This document shows, piece by piece, positions 1 through 8,446 of a stretch of 64,000 nt of DNA. Where the stretch lies: assembly GCA_011050685.1 (NCBI GenBank), contig DRFF01000169.1:23476-87475 (forward strand). The letters run 5' to 3'. The notes under the pieces are model-generated. The model was given only the letters and a program-made list of their open reading frames with translations, searched no databases and was not told where the DNA came from. The stretch is from Aurantimonas coralicida (GTDB lineage Bacteria > Pseudomonadota > Alphaproteobacteria > Rhizobiales > Rhizobiaceae). A program made the translations under genes and the position numbers. The first letter of the stretch is position 1; each line of letters starts with the position of its first letter.

Positions 1-83
1 ACGCCGCAGCGCCTCAAGGCGCCAAATACCTCGGCGCCGGCTTTTCTTCCAATCTCCGCTTTGACGCCGCAATGGCAGCCTAG
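1..83 (+). CDS. C-terminal fragment of an upstream protein (partial)
   Basis: Frame 3 is open from the window edge to a TAG at 81-83 and reads as a plausible protein end containing YLGAGFSSNLRFDAAMAA. Only about 26 residues are present, so no family can be named. The call rests on the open frame and the spacing of about 40 bases to the next gene, which fits two genes in tandem. It could also be chance. Confidence 0.35.
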   Translation, partial: AAAPQGAKYLGAGFSSNLRFDAAMAA

Positions 84-122
84 CAAGATCGGCGATATCC
101 TTCGAACCGGAGTTCCGCGCCC

Positions 123-863
123 ATGCGAAACCGTCACCGCAATCTGATCGCCGCCCTCCTCGTGCTGGCGACACCGGCCTTGGCCAGCGCGCAGGAGCCC
201 GCCGCGCCCGCGCCGCGCACATTGGTCGTCACCGGCACCGGCGAGGCCACGATGAAACCCGATCTCGCCATCGCGTCCTTCACCGTGCTGCGCTCGGCCG
301 AGACGGCGCGCGCCGCGCTCGATCAGGCCAATGCGGCAATGAGCGAGGTCACCGCCGGCATGCGCGAACTCGGGGCCGAGGACCGCGACCTGCAGACCTC
401 CGGCTTTTCGATCGTGCCGCAATATCGCTACGATAACCAGCGCCCTGACGGCGTCCAGACGCCGCCGACGATCGTCGGCTACGAGGTCCGCAACACGCTG
501 ACCGTCAGGGTCCGCGACATCGCCAAGCTCGGCGAAATCCTCGACCGGGCGGTCACGCTCGGCGTCAACCAGGGCGGCGACATCAACTTCGACGTCTCCG
601 AGCCGCGGAAGGCCCGCGACGCGGCCCGCAAAAATGCCGTCGCCGACGCGGCCGCGACCGCCGAACTTTTGGCAGAGGCCGCTGGCGTCACGCTCGGCCC
701 GGTGCGGGAGATCAGCGAGGATCTTGGAGTGGTCCCGCCGATGCCGCTCAACCGGTCGATGAAGATGATGGCGGCGGAAGCGGCGCCGAGCGTTGTTCCC
801 GTCGAGACCGGCGAGAACCTGTTCAGCGCCAGCGTCCGGATGGTCTACGACATAAGCGACTGA
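123..863 (+). CDS. SIMPL-domain (DUF541) periplasmic protein
   Basis: The 246-residue product begins with an Sec signal peptide: basic start RNRHR, a hydrophobic stretch to about residue 22, and an ASA-Q cleavage site. The mature part matches the SIMPL/DUF541 family. It opens with a LVVTGTGEATMKPDLA segment and carries a central QYRYDNQRPDG...IVGYEVRNTLTVRVRD stretch. Family members are exported proteins of about 230-250 residues linked to outer-membrane or stress functions; the molecular role is not established. The length is normal and the family core is complete. It is followed by a strong hairpin shared with the convergent gene at 928-1296. Membership is clear, function is not. Confidence 0.88.
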   Translation: MRNRHRNLIAALLVLATPALASAQEPAAPAPRTLVVTGTGEATMKPDLAIASFTVLRSAETARAALDQANAAMSEVTAGMRELGAEDRDLQTSGFSIVPQYRYDNQRPDGVQTPPTIVGYEVRNTLTVRVRDIAKLGEILDRAVTLGVNQGGDINFDVSEPRKARDAARKNAVADAAATAELLAEAAGVTLGPVREISEDLGVVPPMPLNRSMKMMAAEAAPSVVPVETGENLFSASVRMVYDISD

Positions 864-871
864 GGCGGCGC

Positions 872-911
872 GGGCGTCCGGGCGACGGGGGAAATTCGCC
901 TGCGGACGCCC
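872..911. terminator. Hairpin between convergent genes, probable bidirectional terminator
   Basis: Arms GGGCGTCCG (872-880) and CGGACGCCC (903-911) pair perfectly. An inner GGCGA (881-885) pairs with TCGCC (896-900), leaving a two-base bulge and a ten-base loop. It sits between the stop codons of two convergent genes. There is no clear T tract on either side, so the terminator role is inferred from stem strength and position. Confidence 0.55.
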
Positions 912-927
912 TTGCCGGACCCAGGGC

Positions 928-1296
928 TTAGCGGCGGCGGAAGCTCAGCACCGGGCAGCCCGGCTCGCGGGCGAAGCGCACGATGGCGCGGTCGCCCCGC
1001 GAGCGGCCGGCAACCACGACGGCGCGGCGATTGGCGCGAATCACTCGGGCCCGGTTGACGCCCATGCGGCTGGCCTTGCGCACGGCACGACGGGGCTGGC
1101 AGGCCGGCCGGTATTCGCGATAATCCCGGTAGTCACGCTGGCCACGATAGCTCCGTCCGTGAACCGGCTGGGCGCGCTCGCCGATGGTGATGCCGAAGCG
1201 GAAGCCGTCGGCGGCGGCCGGCGCGGCGGTGGTGGCGACGCCGCCGGTGGCGAGTGCGGCAACGACGATGATCGAGCGGGTCAGGGACTTGAACAT
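928..1296 (-). CDS. Small secreted basic protein, hypothetical
   Basis: The 122-residue product starts at the ATG at 1296. This start is chosen because GGAG precedes it at good spacing and a signal peptide begins right there: [19 protein letters not shown], ending in APAAA-DG. The mature region is rich in Arg and Tyr (RGQRDYRDYREYRPA) and has two cysteines (YRPACQP and REPGCPV) that could form a disulfide. The pattern resembles small periplasmic Arg-rich proteins of rhizobia. A longer frame reaching 1392 exists but would bury the signal peptide. No function can be assigned. Confidence 0.7.
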   Translation of the reverse strand: MFKSLTRSIIVVAALATGGVATTAAPAAADGFRFGITIGERAQPVHGRSYRGQRDYRDYREYRPACQPRRAVRKASRMGVNRARVIRANRRAVVVAGRSRGDRAIVRFAREPGCPVLSFRRR

Positions 1297-1473
1297 GGGT
1301 TGGTCTCCATTCGGGTCGGCGCGATTTCGACTGTCGCGGACCACGGTTTCGCGGGGGGCGATCGCCGCCGGTCGAGCCGGCCCTGCGATCATTCGCCAAC
1401 ACTTCGCCGGTGAATGGTGAGACCCTAGGCGATGGCGCGTGAATGCCCCCGGAACCCGGCGTTCATCCGAGGT

Positions 1474-1758
1474 TCAGTCTTCCCACCAGTGACGGGTCAG
1501 ATGCAGGAGAAAGGCGAACATGCCGACGACGGTCAGATCGGCCGAGTGGGTCCAGTCGCCCTGGCACAGCGATTGTGGATCGCGCAGAATCTCGGTCTGG
1601 CAACGGCCGGTTTTCCGGCAGGCCCGGGTCCGGCAGGACGGCGGCAGCTCATGCAAATTCGCTGCGGTCCGTACCGCCAGTTCCAGCGCGTCTCGGGTGA
1701 TCTCCGGCCAGGTCTCGAGGCCGTCGACGTCCGGCTTGTTCGCGGCAGATTTGGTCAT
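1474..1758 (-). CDS. Small four-cysteine protein, hypothetical
   Basis: The 94-residue product starts at the ATG at 1758, chosen because AGGAG lies just upstream. The N-terminal half looks helical (TWPEITRDALELAVRTAANL). The middle has a cysteine array SCRTRACRKTGRCQ followed by a fourth Cys in QSLCQGDW, spaced so that they might bind a metal. The C-terminus VVGMFAFLLHLTRHW is hydrophobic. Short alphaproteobacterial proteins with this kind of Arg/Cys array are common and uncharacterised. The frame continues upstream to 1968 but through DNA that looks non-coding. The upstream 660 bases contain repeats, not another gene. Confidence 0.6.
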   Translation of the reverse strand: MTKSAANKPDVDGLETWPEITRDALELAVRTAANLHELPPSCRTRACRKTGRCQTEILRDPQSLCQGDWTHSADLTVVGMFAFLLHLTRHWWED

Positions 1759-2420
1759 GGTCAGGGCTCCTTGAAAAAATGGCCAAGCGCCTTCGTCTTC
1801 GCGCCCGGTTGTCGGGGCAAAGGATCGGGAAGCGGACGCATGGCGAACGTCGCTATGCTGATGAGTGGGTGACGCTTGCCATGCGCCCGCCGGCTGCTTG
1901 CCCCGGACCCGACGCCCCGCTGTGTGCGAAGCCGGTCTGCAAAGGGCCCGGATGTGGGGGTTCATCACCCAGCCGCGCCACCGCAGCGCAACCCATCCGG
2001 CACCGTCCTCCCTCCACGCGCATCCGGTTCATGACCCGTGTTCCCGCGAGGGCGATGGGGGAAGGATACGGTGGGGCGCTGGGGGTGGGGAAAGATTTTT
2101 TGACGGGGTGTGGCGAGAGGCCCGGATTGCAATGGTTTGGCGGTTCCAACGGCTTGGAATGGGTCCTCGGGTCAAGCCCGAGGATGACGCGCGTCATGGG
2201 CTGTCGCGGCTGGTCGGGGACGACCGCGCTTGGGGGTGTCGCCAGTCGCCTCGGCGGTGTCGCACGATCTCCGCGCGGTTGGGGGGTGCGCGGCCGCTCC
2301 GTCCGACAAATTGCGGCCCGATCCGGCGCTGAGAACCCCTCATCCGCCCCTACGGGGCACCGGGGGCGAGCCACCGGGTCTCGCCTCGTCCTTCGGACCC
2401 CCCAAGGGGAGAAGGGGGCG
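1759..2420. other. Gene-free stretch holding repeat-like DNA
   Basis: About 660 bases upstream of the 94-residue gene carry no credible gene: the frames here share no recognisable protein features and run through palindromes. The left part (1759-2150) shows nothing I can name. The right part contains the repeat described separately. Confidence 0.5.
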
Positions 2421-2425
2421 TCAGT
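2161..2425. repeat. Palindromic intergenic mosaic element, RIME-like
   Basis: Two blocks resemble the intergenic mosaic elements of Rhizobiales. The first has arms CCTCGGG (2165-2171) and CCCGAGG (2177-2183), followed at once by the perfect 14-base palindrome ATGACGCGCGTCAT (2184-2197). The second, about 2336-2425, begins CCCTCATCCGCCCCTACGGG, contains the CCCCTACGGGG hairpin, and ends with AAGGGGAGAAGGGGG, which is the typical wording of the right end of such elements. No transposase is present. Family assignment is from memory of these sequences and should be treated as likely, not proven. Confidence 0.55.
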
Positions 2426-2657
2426 TCCGATGGAAGCTGGCGGTCTGCATGCCGCCGCCCGGCAGCGCCGTGCACTCGGCCGAGATGCTGTGGTCCGTCG
2501 CCGTATTGACGAGGAGATAGGAATATCGCGTCTGCAATTGTTGGCCGGGTAGGTTGTGGCAGTTGCGGACGCCGATATTGTCGACGCCGGGCAACTGGAC
2601 GATCGCCGTGCCACTCGCCACGACGCTGCGTTCCACGGAGTCATGAATTTCGATCAT
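2421..2657 (-). CDS. 78-residue hypothetical protein, last gene of an unknown cassette
   Basis: The start ATG at 2657 has a good AGGAG site (leader CAAGGAGAATCCCA). The product has no signal peptide or membrane segment and looks beta-rich: repeated short stretches such as GTAIVQLPGVDNIGVRNC and RYSYLLVNTATDHSI. Two cysteines are present. Its leader resembles that of the gene at 3653-4390, and it follows the two paralogues on the same strand, so it is probably part of the same unit despite an intervening repeat. No family is recognised. Confidence 0.6.
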   Translation of the reverse strand: MIEIHDSVERSVVASGTAIVQLPGVDNIGVRNCHNLPGQQLQTRYSYLLVNTATDHSISAECTALPGGGMQTASFHRN

Positions 2658-2765
2658 TGGGATTCTCCTTGATAAATGGTCGAAGCGCGGCTTCGACGGG
2701 TTGATGAAGGTTTCCCTCGCTTGATTTTCGTTCCTTGCCGCGCCGCCTGGGGAGTTAGAGCGGTA

Positions 2766-2859
2766 CGTCCATTCGGACGCACAAAGGACGCTCTAACACT
2801 TTGATTAAGCATCGGAATAATCCAAAAACCGGATTTCACTTTTTGGTCCGATGCTCTAG
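2766..2859. repeat. 94-bp dispersed intergenic repeat, copy 1
   Basis: This segment matches 15846-15939 over its whole 94 bases; I count eight mismatches and no gaps. It starts CGTCCATTCGGACGCAC, contains GAAAACCGGATTCCAC-like sequence, and ends CGATGCTCTAG. Repeats with this wording are frequent between genes in Hyphomicrobiales. Its right end overlaps the 3' end of the gene at 2856-3566 and supplies that gene's TAG stop codon. Confidence 0.85.
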
Positions 2860-3566
2860 AACCCCAACGGTCGGTTGTGCCCCGGCTCCAGGACGAGCAG
2901 AGGCTTCAGTTCGGTGTTCGGCGGGATCGCCTTCGCCCAGAGCGCCCCGGCGGGCCACTGCCAGCCGGCGTCGATGTCGAAACCGATCGTGTCGTCGGCC
3001 AGATCGGTCGCGATGAGGACGCTTCGCCCCAGGCTTTTGGCCATGAAGACGCTCAGATCATAGGTCGATGTGGCCCACATCAGCAGGATCGAGGCCGTGG
3101 GCGCGATCACGACTTGCGCTCCGACCTCGATATCGAAGCCGCTGTAGGGAACGGCCGGTCCATCGTTGGCCGGAAACATGGCGGCGGCAGACAGACCGCA
3201 GACCATGGCGCGCTCGGCCATGCTCAGAACCGTGACCGCCCCGGCGGTTCCACCCGACTTGGGTTCGATGCCGGTGGTCGAAACCTCGGCGAGTTCCCCC
3301 TCGCGGATCCCCGCCTGATCGCCGGCGAAGACGGCATGATCGACGGCGATCCTATCGAGTGAGATGTAGACGCTGAAATGGCGGAGGGATGGATCGACCG
3401 AGATCGTATCGACGAACTGCGCGTCCCCAAGGCGGCTTGCGACCAGCGGCACGCCGCTCTTGTTCGAGCTAACGACCTGTCGAAAGCCATAGAGCTGGAA
3501 GCCGCTCGCCTTGAGGCGTGCCGCGCTCCCATTCGCCAGCTTAATCGTCAGCGTCCCGCCAGCCAT
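2856..3566 (-). CDS. Unrecognised protein A, paralogue of the gene at 3653-4390
   Basis: The 236-residue product starts at the ATG at 3566 behind GGGGAG. It is clearly homologous to its upstream neighbour. Shared blocks are LKASGFQLYGFRQV (residues about 18-31), a VPLVASR strand, a long hydrophobic block IAPTASILLMWATSTYD, and a Trp-rich end GWQWPAGALWA. Predominantly beta structure is likely; there is no signal peptide. The segment between the blocks differs from the paralogue, so the pair has diverged. The stop codon lies inside the dispersed repeat at 2766-2859, which suggests the last residues were reshaped by its insertion. I do not recognise the family. Confidence 0.75.
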   Translation of the reverse strand: MAGGTLTIKLANGSAARLKASGFQLYGFRQVVSSNKSGVPLVASRLGDAQFVDTISVDPSLRHFSVYISLDRIAVDHAVFAGDQAGIREGELAEVSTTGIEPKSGGTAGAVTVLSMAERAMVCGLSAAAMFPANDGPAVPYSGFDIEVGAQVVIAPTASILLMWATSTYDLSVFMAKSLGRSVLIATDLADDTIGFDIDAGWQWPAGALWAKAIPPNTELKPLLVLEPGHNRPLGF

Positions 3567-3652
3567 TCGGACTCCCCGACCTGCTTTGGGTTGCCCGATG
3601 CGCGTTCCGCGCGGCCCGCAAGCCGCACGAAGCGAGCATCGATCGGCGTTGA

Positions 3653-4390
3653 TCAGGCGGCGGCCCTGTGCCGGCGCAGTCGCGCGGAGCGCGCCAGGCC
3701 GCTGTCCTGTTCGATCAGAAGGTCGCCCAGAACAGCCTTGGCCGGCGTTGGCTGAGCCCAGGTGGCGTCATTCCAGTTCCAGCCGTCATTGAGCACGTAG
3801 CCGACCGACCGGCTCTTAATGCCGTTGACAGCGGGTGCGCTGGTCAAATCGACCAGCAACCCTTGCGAGAAGGATTGATAGATGACCTGCCCGGTATTGA
3901 ACTTGGCGGTCGCGAACATCAACAGGACCTTCTCGATCGGGGCGATCAATTCCTCGGTCATGCCGTGCAGGGTCAACGCACACATCGGCACGAAGACGCC
4001 CTCGGCCTCCTGCGACAGGCCGCTCGTCCACTGGCCGCCGGAGACCGGGTTCGACAAGGTCACCACACCGTCCTCGCCGGACGACGCCGCGCTCAGGTTG
4101 CCGTCCTTGTCGACGGTGATGGTCTGCCCCAGGTTGACGGCCAGGTCCGTCTCCGCGTCGATGCTGCCGTTGGGCACGATGGCGCTGGTCGACACGTAAG
4201 CCTGGTAACTCTCGGTCCAGTCGACCTTTGTCGTCTGCATGAAGGTCTGGGTCTTGAACCACAAAACCGGCTCGGCGCCTCCCGCCGTGGTCTTCACCGA
4301 TTTGAACGCGAAGAGCGACCAGCCCTCGTTCTTGAGGGTGGTGATGTCGGGACCGGACAAAGTGATCTGGATTTCATAAGGTGTCGTCAT
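3653..4390 (-). CDS. Unrecognised protein B, paralogue of the gene at 2856-3566
   Basis: The 245-residue product starts at the ATG at 4390, chosen because AGGAG precedes it. Blocks shared with protein A are LKNEGWSLFAFKSV, EPVLWFK, FMQTTKVDWTESYQAYVS, IAPIEKVLLMFATAKF and GWNWNDATWA. There is no signal peptide. The C-terminal tail SGLARSARLRRHRAAA is basic and absent from protein A. The gene lies downstream of an XRE-type regulator on the same strand with an AT-rich, dyad-containing gap between them, so it probably has its own controlled promoter. The repeated (F/W)xLx(A/G)F and GWxW motifs suggest a beta-sandwich or lectin-like fold, but that is a guess. Confidence 0.75.
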   Translation of the reverse strand: MTTPYEIQITLSGPDITTLKNEGWSLFAFKSVKTTAGGAEPVLWFKTQTFMQTTKVDWTESYQAYVSTSAIVPNGSIDAETDLAVNLGQTITVDKDGNLSAASSGEDGVVTLSNPVSGGQWTSGLSQEAEGVFVPMCALTLHGMTEELIAPIEKVLLMFATAKFNTGQVIYQSFSQGLLVDLTSAPAVNGIKSRSVGYVLNDGWNWNDATWAQPTPAKAVLGDLLIEQDSGLARSARLRRHRAAA

Positions 4391-4493
4391 CGAAATTCTC
4401 CTTGGCTGAGGGGAATCGCGCGCGGCTGGAACAAAGCTTCTCCGACCGGCGACTGGTTGCGAGCCACACAGCGGAATCACAACCTAGCCAAGC

Positions 4494-4516
4494 AATTGTT
4501 AAACATTATTACAATT
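4494..4516. promoter_or_regulatory. Inverted repeat AATTGT-N11-ACAATT upstream of the paralogue pair
   Basis: Perfect six-base arms AATTGT (4494-4499) and ACAATT (4511-4516) lie in a very AT-rich island (4486-4560) upstream of the gene at 3653-4390. The dyad and spacing fit a dimeric repressor site, and a helix-turn-helix regulator gene lies next door. Binding is inferred, not shown. Confidence 0.4.
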
Positions 4517-4593
4517 TTTGGTTGTATTTCTATTGCATGTAGCGCATGCCGTAACGGAATTTATTGCGCAGGAAAGAAGGGCGAGACTTCTCT

Positions 4594-4938
4594 TCAATGC
4601 TCGATGGCGGTCATGCGTTCGAGCAGCACGGCGAGGACGCTCGCCGTCGTCGTCATGTCCCGGCGAGTGATATCCTGGAACAAAATCCTGGTCGCCTCGG
4701 CGGAATCCGCCATCGGAAGCTTGTGCTGCGTCATGCTTCCTTGTCCGGTCAGCAGCCAGTCGATGGAGATATCGAGGGTTTGACAAAGAGCGATCAGGTG
4801 GGGGACGGAAATGGCCAGGCCTTGTAGCCAGCGACTGATCGCGCTTTCATGCACGCCCAGTTCGACCGCAAGTGCGTAATGCTTGCCGATCTGGCGCGCC
4901 TGCAATGCGGCCTTGAGACGTGTTCCCCAATGGTCCAC
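4594..4938 (-). CDS. XRE-family helix-turn-helix transcriptional regulator
   Basis: The 114-residue product starts at a GTG at 4938 behind GAGGA. Residues about 6-62 form a Cro/C1-type HTH: a first helix RLKAALQARQI, then ALAVELGVHESAISRWLQGLA as turn and recognition helix, then HLIALCQTLDISIDWLLTG. The C-terminal 50 residues (SAEATRILFQDITRRDMTTTASVLAVLLERM) probably form a dimerising helix. The arrangement resembles small phage-type repressors. It precedes the paralogous pair on the same strand, with a dyad in the gap, so local regulation of that cassette is likely. Confidence 0.8.
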   Translation of the reverse strand: MDHWGTRLKAALQARQIGKHYALAVELGVHESAISRWLQGLAISVPHLIALCQTLDISIDWLLTGQGSMTQHKLPMADSAEATRILFQDITRRDMTTTASVLAVLLERMTAIEH

Positions 4939-5123
4939 GGCGACGTCCTCGTTATGATGGGCTTCGGAGCACTCTCCTTTGTTACTGAAGCCGCCCCCAC
5001 AAACCGAGACCGCACGGACAAAGGGCGCTCCCCGGATCCCGGAAAACGCTCTTTCCCGACGAGGAACAGCATGGAAAACCTCAACGGCCTTCCCTGAGAT
5101 AGTAAAAAGAAGGGCACTGGTCC

Positions 5124-5414
5124 TCAGCCGCCGAACAGGCGCTCGCCCTGCTCGTCGATGACCTGGCGGGCCTTGATCAGCGAAAACCGCGCCGCCTCCT
5201 CCTCGGAGGCAAACAGATCGGCGCGGATCAGCCGGTGGGTCTTCGTCTCGCCGCCGATCTCCTTTGTGATCGTTGCGGCCAGCCGGTATTGCCCGCCCTC
5301 TGCCATCGGCGTCGCGGCGATGGAAAAACCCTCATAGGTTTCCTCGGCGGCGACACGCGGCGCACTCGGTTCGGTGGCGGCGGTGCCGCCGAATAGCTTT
5401 TTCAGGAAGGACAT
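5124..5414 (-). CDS. HlyU-family protein
   Basis: The 96-residue product belongs to the HlyU family (PF10115). It begins [10 protein letters not shown], has the [26 protein letters not shown] core, then [37 protein letters not shown]. In vibrios HlyU activates haemolysin genes, but in alphaproteobacteria the family is widespread and its role is unknown. The length is typical. It lies upstream, on the same strand, of the Uma2 and rpoD genes but is not obviously co-transcribed with the cassette at 2421-4938. Confidence 0.85.
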   Translation of the reverse strand: MSFLKKLFGGTAATEPSAPRVAAEETYEGFSIAATPMAEGGQYRLAATITKEIGGETKTHRLIRADLFASEEEAARFSLIKARQVIDEQGERLFGG

Positions 5415-5483
5415 CGGCTGGGGTTCCGTTTCCGGGAGAGCGGCGTGGATAGCGGCCGAACCGGCAACTTGCGCGCCGGTCGG

Positions 5484-6089
5484 TCAGACATGGCCGGACA
5501 GGTCGAGGCGAAGCTGCGGGACGCGGAACGCCTGCAGCGCGGAAGCGGCGGCCTGGTCGCGGACAAGGCGGTAGCCGGTCGGCGTCGGCTGGCGGTGGAC
5601 ACTGGTTTCGAGCCGCACGGCGTCGACGACCCAGAGCTCCTCGATGCCAAAGGCGGCGTAGATGCCCGCCTTGCGGCCGCGGTCCCAGGCGAGGCTGGTA
5701 TCGGAAATCTCGATTGCCAGGAGACAGGTCGCGCCGTTCAGCCCCTCGAGGCCGACCGCCTTGTCGTAGACGACGAAGTCGGGTTCGAGGAAGGTGTCCT
5801 CCGACAGGCGGAAGGTCGTCTCGGGCGTGAAGGCGAGGTCATCGGGAAGCTGGCGGGCGAGTTCGCGGTTCACGAAGGTCTTCAGCCGCTCGTGGCGGAT
5901 CCCCTTGGGCGACATCGGCACCAACTCCCCGCCGACCAGTTCGAACCGCTCGTGCGCGTCGATCACGCCGGCGGCGACGAAGGCCTCGACCTCGGCGACC
6001 GTAAACGGCCGCCGACGCAGGCCCTCGGCGGCCTGGGTCGTGCGAGGTTCGGGCGGATCGGCGAGCAATTGGCGGTGGTGCACGGTCAT
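5484..6089 (-). CDS. Uma2-family (DUF820) restriction-endonuclease-fold protein
   Basis: The 201-residue product starts at the ATG at 6089. It shows the Uma2 pattern: an N-terminal [34 protein letters not shown] segment, then [20 protein letters not shown] with the PD(x)n acidic pair, and [34 protein letters not shown], which carries the E-x-S and K of a PD-(D/E)XK site. Family proteins are predicted nucleases whose targets are largely unknown. The gene sits only about 30 bases after rpoD ends, on the same strand. All expected catalytic acidic residues are visible, so it appears intact. Confidence 0.85.
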   Translation of the reverse strand: MTVHHRQLLADPPEPRTTQAAEGLRRRPFTVAEVEAFVAAGVIDAHERFELVGGELVPMSPKGIRHERLKTFVNRELARQLPDDLAFTPETTFRLSEDTFLEPDFVVYDKAVGLEGLNGATCLLAIEISDTSLAWDRGRKAGIYAAFGIEELWVVDAVRLETSVHRQPTPTGYRLVRDQAAASALQAFRVPQLRLDLSGHV

Positions 6090-6121
6090 CGCGACAATCC
6101 TAGCACAGGCAGGCCCCTGCG

Positions 6122-8113
<1,992 letters not shown>

Positions 8114-8446
8114 GCGCAATCTTCTCCAGTTCGCGAGCAGGGACGCGCCGCTAGACGCGGACCATCGACGCTGCGGTCATCTTGGCTGCCTTTATACGGC
8201 AGCAGCCGTAAACGTTCGCTTAACCATAGTGCGACAGCAGCCGGGCTGCATCCCGAGGGAAGCGTCGCATGCTATCAAGGAAGCCTCACGGCCCTCAAAA
8301 GGGGGCGGGTTGCGAAAAATTCAAGCGCAAGGATCAGGGAATGATCCCGACGGTCGCCGTCATATGATGCGTCAAGGGGTTAAAGGCAATGGTTCGCCGC
8401 CCAACGAGTCCCAACATGGTATCCGACGGAAACTGTGCGGCCCGCG
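8114..8446. other. rpoD leader region, no gene seen
   Basis: The 333 bases between the end of dnaG and the start of rpoD contain no convincing frame. They should hold the rpoD promoter; GGAGAAG at about 8121-8127 (complement) is the ribosome binding site. I could not pick out one clear -35/-10 pair. Confidence 0.5.

Noticed and set aside
1779..2644. Long frames on both strands across 1.8-2.6 kb
   Set aside because: They run through palindromic repeats, lack family features and contradict each other. Only the 78-residue gene with a ribosome site is kept.
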